DNA of 5,295 nt from JAFGOY01 sp034430335 (lineage in GTDB: Bacteria > Chloroflexota > Anaerolineae > Aggregatilineales > UBA3940). Position 1 is the first letter of the stretch; every line of letters starts with the position of its first letter. A model generated the notes under the pieces. That model ran no database searches. It saw only the letters and a list, made by a program, of their open reading frames with translations, and was not told the DNA's origin. A program made the translations under genes and the position numbers. Positions 1 to 5,295 of the stretch are shown here, piece by piece. The stretch lies in the NCBI GenBank assembly GCA_034430335.1, contig DAOUES010000193.1:1-5295 (forward strand), given 5' to 3'.

Positions 1-962
1 CGGCTGCCGACGTTGACGATCTGCGAATGCTCAAGCACGATGCAGCGTTCCAACTCGCTGTCGTGAACGGTCACGTCATGGTAGATGCTGGTAAACGGCC
101 CGACAAAGCTGTTGACGATCCGGGTGTTCTTCCCGATGATCGACGGGCCGCGCACCACGCTGTTGACGATCTCTGCGCCCGCCTCGACGGTCACCCGGTG
201 ATCGACCAGCGATTCCGAATCAACTGTACCTTCGATGCGGGGGGTAAGTTCCTCCAGCACAAAGGCGTTGGCGTCGAGCATATCGGTCGGCTTGCCGGTA
301 TCGATCCACCAGCCCTGGTGAACGTATGGGTAGACCCTGTACTCGTCATGGGCGACCAGCCATTGAATGGCATCGGTGATCTCCAATTCGCCGCGCCAGG
401 AAGGTTTGATCGCGTCGACGGCTTTGAATACATTCGAGTCGAACATATAAATGCCGACCAGCGCCAGGTTCGAAGGCGGGTTTTCCGGCTTTTCGATCAA
501 CTGCTTGATCCGCCCCTCGCCATCCAGTTCGGCGACGCCAAAATGCTGCGGATCGGGGACTTCCTTCAAGACGATCTGGCCGTTCCACTCGCTGGTGGCG
601 AACTGCTCGATCAGCAGGCTGATGCCCCCCTCGATCACGTTGTCGCCGAGGAACATTACGAACCGGTCATCGCCCAGGAAATCCCGGGAGATTTTTACCG
701 CGTGGGCCAGTCCCAGCGGCGCATCCTGCGGGATATAGCTGATCTTCACGCCCCAGCGATCCCCAGTCCCGACCGCCTCCATGATCTCCGGGCCGGTATC
801 GCCGATGACGATCCCAATCTCGTCGATCCCGGCATCGCGGATCATCTCGATCACCCGGAACAATACCGGCTTGTTCGCCACCGGGATCAACTGCTTGGCG
901 CGGGTATAGGTCAGCGGATAAAGGCGCGTTCCCTTGCCACCGGATAATATCAATCCCTTCAA
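1..962 (-). CDS. rmlA: Glucose-1-phosphate thymidylyltransferase, long form (C-terminus off window)
   Basis: I translated this minus-strand frame by hand; it is open from a TTG start at 962 to the left edge, giving 320 full codons. Family knowledge: the enzyme joins dTTP and glucose-1-phosphate into dTDP-glucose, the cytoplasmic first step to dTDP-rhamnose and other dTDP-deoxysugars. The N-terminus KGLILSGGKGTRL is the nucleotide-binding signature. Other conserved pieces are AKQLIPVANKP near residue 22, LGDN with a metal-binding Asp at about 107, IEKPE at about 156-160, ELEITDA at about 192, and GWWIDTG at 217-223 with the second metal Asp at about 221. From about residue 240 the chain has hexapeptide-type turns (VVRGPSIIG, FVGPFTSI), the left-handed beta-helix of the long (about 355 aa) form, so roughly 35 residues are probably missing. 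The TTG start is chosen because it sits exactly at the conserved N-terminus behind a good ribosome binding site. A related sugar-nucleotidyltransferase with another sugar or nucleotide preference cannot be excluded. Confidence 0.93.
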   Translation of the reverse strand, partial: MKGLILSGGKGTRLYPLTYTRAKQLIPVANKPVLFRVIEMIRDAGIDEIGIVIGDTGPEIMEAVGTGDRWGVKISYIPQDAPLGLAHAVKISRDFLGDDRFVMFLGDNVIEGGISLLIEQFATSEWNGQIVLKEVPDPQHFGVAELDGEGRIKQLIEKPENPPSNLALVGIYMFDSNVFKAVDAIKPSWRGELEITDAIQWLVAHDEYRVYPYVHQGWWIDTGKPTDMLDANAFVLEELTPRIEGTVDSESLVDHRVTVEAGAEIVNSVVRGPSIIGKNTRIVNSFVGPFTSIYHDVTVHDSELERCIVLEHSQIVNVGS

Positions 963-963
963 A

Positions 964-2025
964 CTATTCTTCTCCCTTTTCGCCGTCGTTCGGTATATCC
1001 GGTTTTTTCAGCGGCCTGGTATCCATATCAGAAGACGCCGGGGTCGAAGGCTCGCCGATGGGCTTCTTCGTTTCGCCGCTCTCCTTTTCGACCTCTAAGG
1101 CTGCTCCCTCTATTGACTCACCGGCCTGCCTGACATCGACACCGGCTTCCGAGGGCGTCTCTTCCTCCTCCCAGGCCGGGTGGCGCGGAAGCGTCGAAAG
1201 GTCTTCACCGGCCATCGCCCGGCGGATCAGCGCGGCGGCGCGAACCCCGCGCCAGCGAACAAACGCCGCGCCGATATCGGCGTTGGCATGGGCCGGTGCC
1301 GCCCCGACATAGCCCGGCCAGTCGGGCATGGAATATAGCTGTTTCCATTCAATCGAGCGCAGATTTTTATACATCGGGTCAACCAGATCGGGCCTGAGAT
1401 GCAGCATCATCGACGTTTCGAACATCGAGGCGTGGATGCTGCCCTTGAGCACCACTTCTTCCTGCGGCGTCAGCGGGCGGCCCAGCAACGTCGCCAACCC
1501 CGGCCTGACATCCATCTCGGCCCCGGCCAGCACGTAGCCAATCGGCTCATACATCACCAGCCCCGGATGCGCGGCGCGCATCTCGGCGCAGACCTCGGAG
1601 AAGACACGGCTCTGATCGGCCCCACCGTGGAACCCGACCGGGAAAATGTAGCGGAACCCGTAGCGGATCAGGTGGCCGGTTATGTCGACCAGGATGGCTC
1701 TGAGCGTCTCACGGCTGATCCAGATGCTGCCCGATGATTCGAACAGCTCCGGGCGGCGCAGGTCAACCGGGTCGGTGCCAAAGGGGATGGCAGGAAGCAG
1801 CAGCGCGTGAAGCTCCGGGTCATGTTCAAGCAGCCAGGCGACGGCAGCGAGGTTGACCGCCTCGACCGCGTAGCCATCGGTGCCCAGGGGGAGATGTTCG
1901 CCGTGCTGCTCGATCATCCCGAAGGGGATCAAAACGACGGTGCGTTCGCGGTCAAGCGAACGCAGGCTCTTCAACGACATCTGCTCAAGACGGTGCAGGC
2001 GGGCATGGTTGTACAAAGCGCTCAT
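964..2025 (-). CDS. Creatininase-family metal-dependent amidohydrolase with acidic C-terminal tail
   Basis: This 353-residue protein belongs to the creatininase superfamily, which includes creatinine amidohydrolase, the mycofactocin peptidase MftE and the archaeal deformylase ArfB. These enzymes use a binuclear metal site to cleave amide bonds. Visible motifs, numbered from the ATG at 2025, are IEQHGEHLPLGTD at 38-50 (family E-x-H-G-x-H-L-P-x-x-T-D), FHGG with His at about 133 where relatives have NGHGGN, HASMFETS at 198-205 (family HAGxxETS), and GYVGAAPAHANADIG at about 238-252. The metal-ligand positions I can recognise are kept, but both Asn of NGHGGN are lost. The last roughly 69 residues, from HPAWEEEE on, are Glu/Pro/Ser/Lys-rich, apparently disordered and outside the catalytic fold. 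An in-frame TTG at 2043 would add six residues, but the ATG has AGGGGAG six bases upstream. The gene starts 33 bases after the kinase stop and abuts the thymidylyltransferase, so it is probably in the same operon. I see no signal peptide; the substrate is unknown. Confidence 0.88.
   Translation of the reverse strand: MSALYNHARLHRLEQMSLKSLRSLDRERTVVLIPFGMIEQHGEHLPLGTDGYAVEAVNLAAVAWLLEHDPELHALLLPAIPFGTDPVDLRRPELFESSGSIWISRETLRAILVDITGHLIRYGFRYIFPVGFHGGADQSRVFSEVCAEMRAAHPGLVMYEPIGYVLAGAEMDVRPGLATLLGRPLTPQEEVVLKGSIHASMFETSMMLHLRPDLVDPMYKNLRSIEWKQLYSMPDWPGYVGAAPAHANADIGAAFVRWRGVRAAALIRRAMAGEDLSTLPRHPAWEEEETPSEAGVDVRQAGESIEGAALEVEKESGETKKPIGEPSTPASSDMDTRPLKKPDIPNDGEKGEE
972..977 (-). promoter_or_regulatory. 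Ribosome binding site deciding the TTG start of the thymidylyltransferase
   Basis: AGGGAG on the minus strand lies 9 bases before the TTG at 962. It is embedded in the last codons of the creatininase gene, whose TAG stop (964-966) is a single base from the TTG. This supports both the non-ATG start and translational coupling of the two genes. Confidence 0.6.
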
Positions 2026-2031
2026 CGAATT

Positions 2032-2038
2032 CTCCCCT
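2032..2038 (-). promoter_or_regulatory. Ribosome binding site deciding the creatininase-homologue start
   Basis: AGGGGAG on the minus strand ends six bases before the ATG at 2025. The alternative TTG at 2043 lies upstream of this site, so the site would be inside the coding region if TTG were used. The ATG is therefore preferred. Confidence 0.65.
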
Positions 2039-2058
2039 GACAACTCAACCAGCGAAAC

Positions 2059-2718
2059 CTACTTGCCGTAATAGCCATCCATGCGCGTATCGACCGGCGC
2101 GTTGGTCAGCACCGCGCCGACGACGCGTACGTTCAACTGCCCCAGCAGTTCTTTGGCCCGTTCGGCATCCTCGCGGCGGGTCGTACCGGCGCGGATCACC
2201 AGCAGCGTGCCGTCAACCCGCGACGACAGCAAAGCCGCATCGGTGACGGCCAGCACGGGCGGCGCATCGAACAGGACGAAATCGGCACGGGCTTTCAGAT
2301 TCTCGATCAGTGATTCCATGTGCGCCGATCCCAGGAAATCGGCGGGGTTGGGGGCAAGCGGCCCGGCGGGCACCAGCCGCAGATTCTCGACTCCCACGTC
2401 GAGCAGCGGCGGCCCGGCCAGACCGTCCAGGACGGTGCTGGTCAGGCCGGGTTCCTGATCGACGTTCCAGATCGTGTGCTGGCAGGGACGGCGCAGGTCG
2501 CAGTCGACGATGATCGTCTGCTTGCCGTTCTGGGCCAGCGTGACGGCCAGGTTCGCCAGCGCCGTGCTTTTCCCTTCCTGCGGGGCCGGGCTGGTGATCA
2601 CCAGCGTCTTAAGCGGCTCGTTGAGGCTGGTGAAGATCAGGTTGGTTCGCAATGTGCGATAGGCTTCACTGGCCGACGAGCGCGGGTCTTTCAATGTTAT
2701 CAGATCAGGTTGCGTCAT
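2059..2718 (-). CDS. CpsD/CapB-type bacterial tyrosine kinase (BY-kinase)
   Basis: This is a 219-residue cytoplasmic P-loop kinase of the CpsD/CapB/Wzc kinase-domain type. In this family ATP-dependent autophosphorylation and dephosphorylation at the inner membrane regulate polysaccharide polymerisation and export. Numbered from the ATG at 2718: EAYRTLRTN (18-26) holds the E-x2-R-x2-R motif used for ring assembly; SPAPQEGKST (43-52) is the Walker A loop with Lys50; IIVDCDLRRP (69-78) is Walker A' with Asp72 and Asp74; FVLFDAPP (147-154) is Walker B with Asp151. PAGPLAPNPADFL at about 117-129 is also typical. The C-terminus GYYGK has only two tyrosines, a very short version of the usual cluster. 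The frame can be read from a TTG at 2781, but the ATG has GAGG five bases upstream and begins just before the family's usual N-terminus. There is no membrane segment, so the activator must come from the co-polymerase genes immediately upstream. A ParA/MinD-type ATPase is the alternative, but the tyrosine-kinase motifs fit better. Confidence 0.92.
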   Translation of the reverse strand: MTQPDLITLKDPRSSASEAYRTLRTNLIFTSLNEPLKTLVITSPAPQEGKSTALANLAVTLAQNGKQTIIVDCDLRRPCQHTIWNVDQEPGLTSTVLDGLAGPPLLDVGVENLRLVPAGPLAPNPADFLGSAHMESLIENLKARADFVLFDAPPVLAVTDAALLSSRVDGTLLVIRAGTTRREDAERAKELLGQLNVRVVGAVLTNAPVDTRMDGYYGK

Positions 2719-2723
2719 AATTC

Positions 2724-2727
2724 CCTC
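2724..2727 (-). promoter_or_regulatory. Ribosome binding site deciding the kinase start
   Basis: GAGG (within GAGGGAA) on the minus strand lies five bases before the ATG at 2718. No comparable site precedes the TTG at 2781. The intervening 63 bases are AT-richer than the coding regions and encode nothing typical of kinase N-termini. Confidence 0.55.
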
Positions 2728-2784
2728 GATATACTGCTCGCAGTTATTATCTTCTACGTACCAGGCGAAAAGTCCTCTCAAGCG

Positions 2785-3453
2785 TCACGATTCGCCTGAT
2801 GGCGGCACTGCCCCCAGAACGGGCATCCCCAGGAAACGGTCGACATCTTCCGGTGAACGGATGATCCCCGCCTCGATGTATTCCAGCACAAAGACAATCG
2901 CCAGCCCAACCAGGAAGCCCATGATCCCACCGGCGGCGGTGTTGATCGCCGTCTTGGGTCGTTCCAGGCTGTAGCGCGGATCGTCGAGTATCTCGGCGTC
3001 GATGCGGTCTTCCTTGCGGACGGTCTGATTTTGATCGAAACGCCACTGGAGGAAGAGATTCGCCAGTTCGCGGGCGATATCGTTGGCACGCTCGCCATCC
3101 GGGTTTTCGACTTCGATCACAAGGTTCATCGAGTTGATATCGCTGGCGACACGCACATCACTGAGCAGTTCCAGGGGAGTCATGTCGAGATCGAGAATCT
3201 CGATCACCTCCGACGCCCGGTAGGTGCTGGTGATCCAGCCCTCGTAGGGGGCGAGAAGCTGCTTGGCTGCCGTCGTCTGGCCGTAGTCGGTTTGAGCGGG
3301 CTGGACGAGTATCTTGATCGTCGATTTGTAGAGCGGGGCACGCTGCTTGACAATCAGGCTGAAGCCGAAAGCTGCCGCAGCGGTCAATACTGCCAGCAGC
3401 ACCATGATCCATCCACGCCGCCATAGAATTTTCAAGTAATCTCGTAGTTGCAT
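2785..3453 (-). CDS. Wzz/CpsC-type polysaccharide co-polymerase (second of a tandem pair)
   Basis: This is a 222-residue inner-membrane protein with the CpsC/CapA/YveK plan. It has a short cytoplasmic N-terminus (MQLRDYLKILWRRGW), a first membrane helix at about 15-36, an extracytoplasmic domain at about 37-172, a second helix at about 173-191, and a cytoplasmic tail of about 30 residues. The tail contains SPEDVDRFLGMPVLGAVP, close to the family consensus of a D/E-rich stretch followed by lGxPvLgxIP. Family knowledge: such proteins set polymer chain length and the post-TM2 tail activates the partner BY-kinase, encoded 66 bases downstream. The ATG at 3453 is supported by AGGTGAGG just upstream (AGGTGA with a 6-base spacer) and by the motif at the very N-terminus. 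The extracytoplasmic domain is short compared with proteobacterial Wzz, as is normal for the split type. The gene is paralogous in layout to the one upstream, but sequence similarity is weak outside the helices and tail. Confidence 0.9.
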   Translation of the reverse strand: MQLRDYLKILWRRGWIMVLLAVLTAAAAFGFSLIVKQRAPLYKSTIKILVQPAQTDYGQTTAAKQLLAPYEGWITSTYRASEVIEILDLDMTPLELLSDVRVASDINSMNLVIEVENPDGERANDIARELANLFLQWRFDQNQTVRKEDRIDAEILDDPRYSLERPKTAINTAAGGIMGFLVGLAIVFVLEYIEAGIIRSPEDVDRFLGMPVLGAVPPSGES

Positions 3454-3490
3454 ATTGCCTCACCTGCTTGTGTAAAACATCAACTATTGT

Positions 3491-3519
3491 AGTAGATCAG
3501 AGCAATTATTACCGGTCAA
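3491..3519 (-). promoter_or_regulatory. Possible sigma70-type promoter between the two co-polymerase genes
   Basis: On the minus strand TTGACC (3519-3514, five of six to consensus) is separated by 17 bases from TCTACT (3496-3491, four of six). It lies about 38 bases before the ATG at 3453, in a 91-base AT-richer gap. The weak -10 box makes this tentative. Confidence 0.3.
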
Positions 3520-3544
3520 TACACCGACCGTTTCCTCATTTATA

Positions 3545-4237
3545 TCAGCGCCGGGAATGCGGGATTTCGGCCAGAACATCAAAGCCCAGCGATACGACAT
3601 CATCCCGGCCACGCACGGTAGGATCGAGATATTCGACGAGAAAGGCCAGCGCGATCCCGGCAGCAAGGCCCAGCCCGGCCCGGACGAGCGGCTGCAAGCG
3701 CACACTCAGCGGCGGCGGCACCGGCGCGATTACCGGCTCGTCGAACTGGACGACCTCGACCTCGTCCGCGCCAAACTGGGGGAAATAGTCGGCGCTGCGC
3801 TCGTTGAGCACCACGCTGACCGCCTCGGCAATCGACGCCAACTGATCGGCATCAGGCCAGTTCAGGTAGATGACCATCACGCTGCGCTCGTTGTCGGCGT
3901 TGATCGCGCCGTGCAGCGCGGCGGCGGGGATGTTAAGCTCGGCGCTCGATGACAGCTCGGCGCTGACCTCTTCGGCAAACGACCCGGTCTTGACCCAGTC
4001 GGTCAGGCCGTTGACGACAAATTCGCTGGTCAGCCAGGGATAGTATTCGCTGTCCTCATAGCTGACCGCGTCGCCGCCAATCGGTGGGGCGGCGGTGAAA
4101 TGCAGACTGGTCGAAAAGCCGCCACCAGCCGGGGCACGCAGCAGACTGAACGCAGCATAGGCTGCCGCTGCCAGTGTGGGCAGCGCGATCAGCCACCAGC
4201 GGCGTCGGATGATCTTCCAGATTGCACGTAGTTCCAT
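3545..4237 (-). CDS. Wzz/CpsC-type polysaccharide co-polymerase (first of a tandem pair)
   Basis: This 230-residue protein has the same two-helix layout as its downstream neighbour. It starts with a basic cytoplasmic N-terminus (MELRAIWKIIRRRWW). A first membrane helix at about 14-33 precedes an extracytoplasmic domain of about 150 residues that includes a proline run (PVPPP at about 172-176). A second helix at about 184-203 follows, then a short cytoplasmic tail, VEYLDPTVRGRDDVVSLG, ending FDVLAEIPHSRR. The Pro-rich stretch before the second helix and the 'EYLDPTVRGRDDV...LG..VLaeIP' tail are hallmarks of polysaccharide co-polymerases, which control chain length and contact the BY-kinase. 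The ATG at 4237 has AGGGA with a seven-base spacer. The extracytoplasmic domain resembles the neighbour's only loosely, so the pair is an old or strongly diverged duplication. It might form mixed oligomers with the neighbour or serve a different partner; the sequence does not decide this. Confidence 0.85.
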   Translation of the reverse strand: MELRAIWKIIRRRWWLIALPTLAAAAYAAFSLLRAPAGGGFSTSLHFTAAPPIGGDAVSYEDSEYYPWLTSEFVVNGLTDWVKTGSFAEEVSAELSSSAELNIPAAALHGAINADNERSVMVIYLNWPDADQLASIAEAVSVVLNERSADYFPQFGADEVEVVQFDEPVIAPVPPPLSVRLQPLVRAGLGLAAGIALAFLVEYLDPTVRGRDDVVSLGFDVLAEIPHSRR

Positions 4238-4279
4238 AAATCAATCCCTAGCCATCAGGAATAACTTTGATCTGGGGAA

Positions 4280-4291
4280 GTGATCGATCAC
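4280..4291. repeat. Perfect 12-base palindrome GTGATCGATCAC
   Basis: The sequence is identical to its reverse complement. Its nearest edge lies 42 bases upstream of the ATG of the first co-polymerase gene. It could be a dimeric regulator site or chance, and it immediately borders the C-rich repeat-like segment. No regulator is assigned. Confidence 0.4.
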
Positions 4292-4342
4292 CCCCCTGCA
4301 ACTCGCTACGCTCGCTGCCGCCCCCCCCTTAGCAAAGGGGGA
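4292..4342. repeat. Repeat-like GC-rich element with hairpin
   Basis: A C-run leads into CTCGCT-ACG-CTCGCT (a six-base direct repeat), a second C-run, and a hairpin CCCCCTT-AGCA-AAGGGGG (stem 7, loop 4; 4324-4341). The hairpin lacks a T-tract on either strand, so it is not a standard intrinsic terminator. The composition differs sharply from both flanks and looks like a small interspersed (REP- or MITE-like) element. Only one copy is in the window, so its repeat status is inferred. Confidence 0.4.
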
Positions 4343-4449
4343 CAACATATCTCAGATTGTGATAGATTTTCTTTGCAGCTAATTCTTCAGCTTGAAAAAG
4401 CTTCAATCACTTCACACACAGTTTATGGCGATTCTGCGATTTGCACCGC

Positions 4450-5295
4450 TCATTCCCAGCGGCGGCTTTTGACCGCTTCATCGTACCTTGCATCGACAAA
4501 TGCTGCCAACTCACGCCGGAAAATCGCGGCGTCGAAGCGTTCTGCGTTCGCCCGGATGACCTTTTGATCGAACGCCCCGGCGTCGAATTGCTGTAAAACT
4601 CTACTCAAACTGCCCGGCGTCAATTCGTCGAAAAACAACCCCGTTTTCCCTTCGATGACGGTATCGAGCGCCCCGCCGCCCCGGAAGGCGATCACCGGGC
4701 GGCCCGCCGCCTGCGCCTCGACCGGCGCGATACCGAAATCCTCAAGGCCGGGAAAGATGAAAGCCTTGCAGCCTGCCACCAGATCGACCAGTTCCGCATC
4801 GGCCACACGCCCCACGAACTGAACGGTCGGCCCGGCGATTGATGCCAGCTTCTCCCGGTCGCGCCCGTCACCGGCGACGATCAGGGGCAGGTCGAGCGCG
4901 GTGCAGGCTTCAACGGCAAGATCGACCCGCTTGTAGGGGATCAGGCGCGAGACGACCAGGAAGTAATCCCCATGTTGGGCAGCAGGCGCAAACCGATCCA
5001 CATCGACCGGCGGGTAAATGATAACCGACTCGCGGTGGTAGAATTTTTCGATCCGGCGCTGAATGGCCGACGATATGGCAATGAAATGGTCGACGCGCTG
5101 CGCGGCCCGGTAATCCCAGCCCCGGAGCAGTCGCATCAGCGGGCGGCTGATCATCGAGGTGAGGGACGAAAACCGCTCGCGCTCGACGTAATGGTCGAAC
5201 TGCCAGAGGAAGCGGGTGGGCGTCAGGCAGTAGCAGATGTGGAGCGCGTCACCGGCATCGACCCCGTGACAGAAGCCGCTCTTGTTCGAGAGGAC
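4450..5295 (-). CDS. GT4-family glycosyltransferase, WbaZ-like (N-terminus off window)
   Basis: The minus-strand frame is open from the right edge to a TGA at 4450, giving 282 visible residues. An internal ATG at 5154 is not the start, because the 47 codons before it carry conserved family sequence (SNKSGFCHGV, HICYCLTPTRFLW). Downstream come WDYRAAQRVDHFIAIS, VIIYPPVDVDRF and SRLIPYKRVD (donor-phosphate region, visible residues about 116-125). GLEDFGIAPVEAQAAGRPV holds the retaining GT4 E-x7-E pair at about 185 and 193. The two Rossmann-like domains and the HICYCxTPxRxLW segment match the WbaZ-like subgroup, whose characterised members are mannosyltransferases of O-antigen assembly. The role inferred here is cytoplasmic transfer of a sugar, possibly mannose, to a lipid-linked repeat unit. 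About 80-100 N-terminal residues are probably missing, judged from usual GT4 length. Donor and acceptor cannot be read from the sequence. The family assignment is firm, the mannose specificity is not. Confidence 0.9.
   Translation of the reverse strand, partial: VLSNKSGFCHGVDAGDALHICYCLTPTRFLWQFDHYVERERFSSLTSMISRPLMRLLRGWDYRAAQRVDHFIAISSAIQRRIEKFYHRESVIIYPPVDVDRFAPAAQHGDYFLVVSRLIPYKRVDLAVEACTALDLPLIVAGDGRDREKLASIAGPTVQFVGRVADAELVDLVAGCKAFIFPGLEDFGIAPVEAQAAGRPVIAFRGGGALDTVIEGKTGLFFDELTPGSLSRVLQQFDAGAFDQKVIRANAERFDAAIFRRELAAFVDARYDEAVKSRRWE

Larger units (their letters stand above)
4238..4449. other. Intergenic region between glycosyltransferase and first co-polymerase
   Basis: This 212-base gap holds no credible gene. 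The co-polymerase-proximal part (about 4280-4342) is GC-rich with homopolymer C runs, a palindrome and a hairpin. The glycosyltransferase-proximal part (about 4343-4440) is AT-rich and has a weak inverted repeat around 4389-4403 (TTGAA/TTCAA). I find no hairpin followed by a T-run on the minus strand, so no intrinsic terminator is called for the glycosyltransferase gene. A promoter for the downstream co-polymerase-kinase genes could lie in the AT-rich part, but no box pair stands out. Confidence 0.5.

Noticed and set aside
27..947. Plus-strand open frame of about 306 codons
   Set aside because: It lies exactly opposite the thymidylyltransferase gene, whose conserved motifs are unmistakable. 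The plus-strand translation is rich in Asp/Arg/His/Pro with no recognisable domain, as expected for an antisense shadow of a GC-biased gene.
1399..1737. Plus-strand open frame opposite the creatininase gene
   Set aside because: The translation is His/Arg/Gln-rich, has no family resemblance and no ribosome binding site I could see. It is antisense to a well-supported gene.
2719..2784. Promoter for the kinase gene (GATAAT box in the 66-base gap)
   Set aside because: GATAAT on the minus strand resembles a -10 box, but no reasonable -35 box lies 16-18 bases upstream (the nearest TTGAGA is 24 bases away). Read-through from the co-polymerase genes is the simpler explanation.
2320..2799. Plus-strand open frame opposite the kinase gene
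   Set aside because: It covers the kinase gene in antisense, has no recognisable motif, and crosses an intergenic gap as a random open frame would.
3514..3531. Inverted repeat CGGTC/GACCG between the two co-polymerase genes as a terminator
   Set aside because: The stem is only five bases with an eight-base loop and no T-run follows on the minus strand; it overlaps the possible -35 box.
4324..4341. Hairpin as an intrinsic terminator
   Set aside because: The stem is GC-rich and compact, but neither strand has a U-tract after it; on the minus strand it is followed by more G. It is listed as a repeat-like structure instead.
4280..4567. Plus-strand open frame starting in the intergenic gap and running into the glycosyltransferase gene
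   Set aside because: It begins inside the palindrome/C-run element, overlaps the conserved 3' end of the glycosyltransferase gene in antisense, and has no recognisable domain.

Overview
The window carries part of an exopolysaccharide or capsule (EPS/CPS) biosynthesis locus. All six genes I can support lie on the minus strand, so transcription runs from the right edge to the left. In that order they are: a GT4 glycosyltransferase with its N-terminus off the right edge; a gap of about 210 bases holding a GC-rich hairpin and a palindrome; two consecutive short Wzz/CpsC-type membrane co-polymerase genes; a stand-alone CpsD/CapB-type bacterial tyrosine kinase; a creatininase-family amidohydrolase with an acidic tail; and a long-form glucose-1-phosphate thymidylyltransferase with its C-terminus off the left edge. 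No RNA gene, CRISPR array, transposase or integrase is visible. The long plus-strand reading frames, including one of about 306 codons opposite the thymidylyltransferase gene, are shadows.

The DNA is fairly GC-rich by eye. The kinase and the membrane activators are separate polypeptides, the arrangement typical of Firmicutes, Actinobacteria and Chloroflexota, and not the fused Wzc of Proteobacteria. Together with the long-form thymidylyltransferase and the WbaZ-like glycosyltransferase, this makes a Chloroflexota-like bacterium, possibly a metagenomic contig, my best guess. This is an inference from protein character and not a proven assignment.

The functional picture is a Wzx/Wzy-type polymer pathway. 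The thymidylyltransferase would supply dTDP-glucose for dTDP-deoxysugars such as rhamnose, and the GT4 enzyme would add a sugar to the lipid-linked repeat unit. The two co-polymerases and the kinase would control chain length and export through cycles of tyrosine phosphorylation. Flippase, polymerase and initiating transferase genes are not in the window. The gene that does not fit is the creatininase homologue between the kinase and the thymidylyltransferase. Its tight spacing suggests co-expression, but its substrate is unknown. The window is otherwise a conventional EPS locus. The points most worth a second look are the creatininase homologue, the tandem co-polymerases with a single kinase, and the repeat-like intergenic element.
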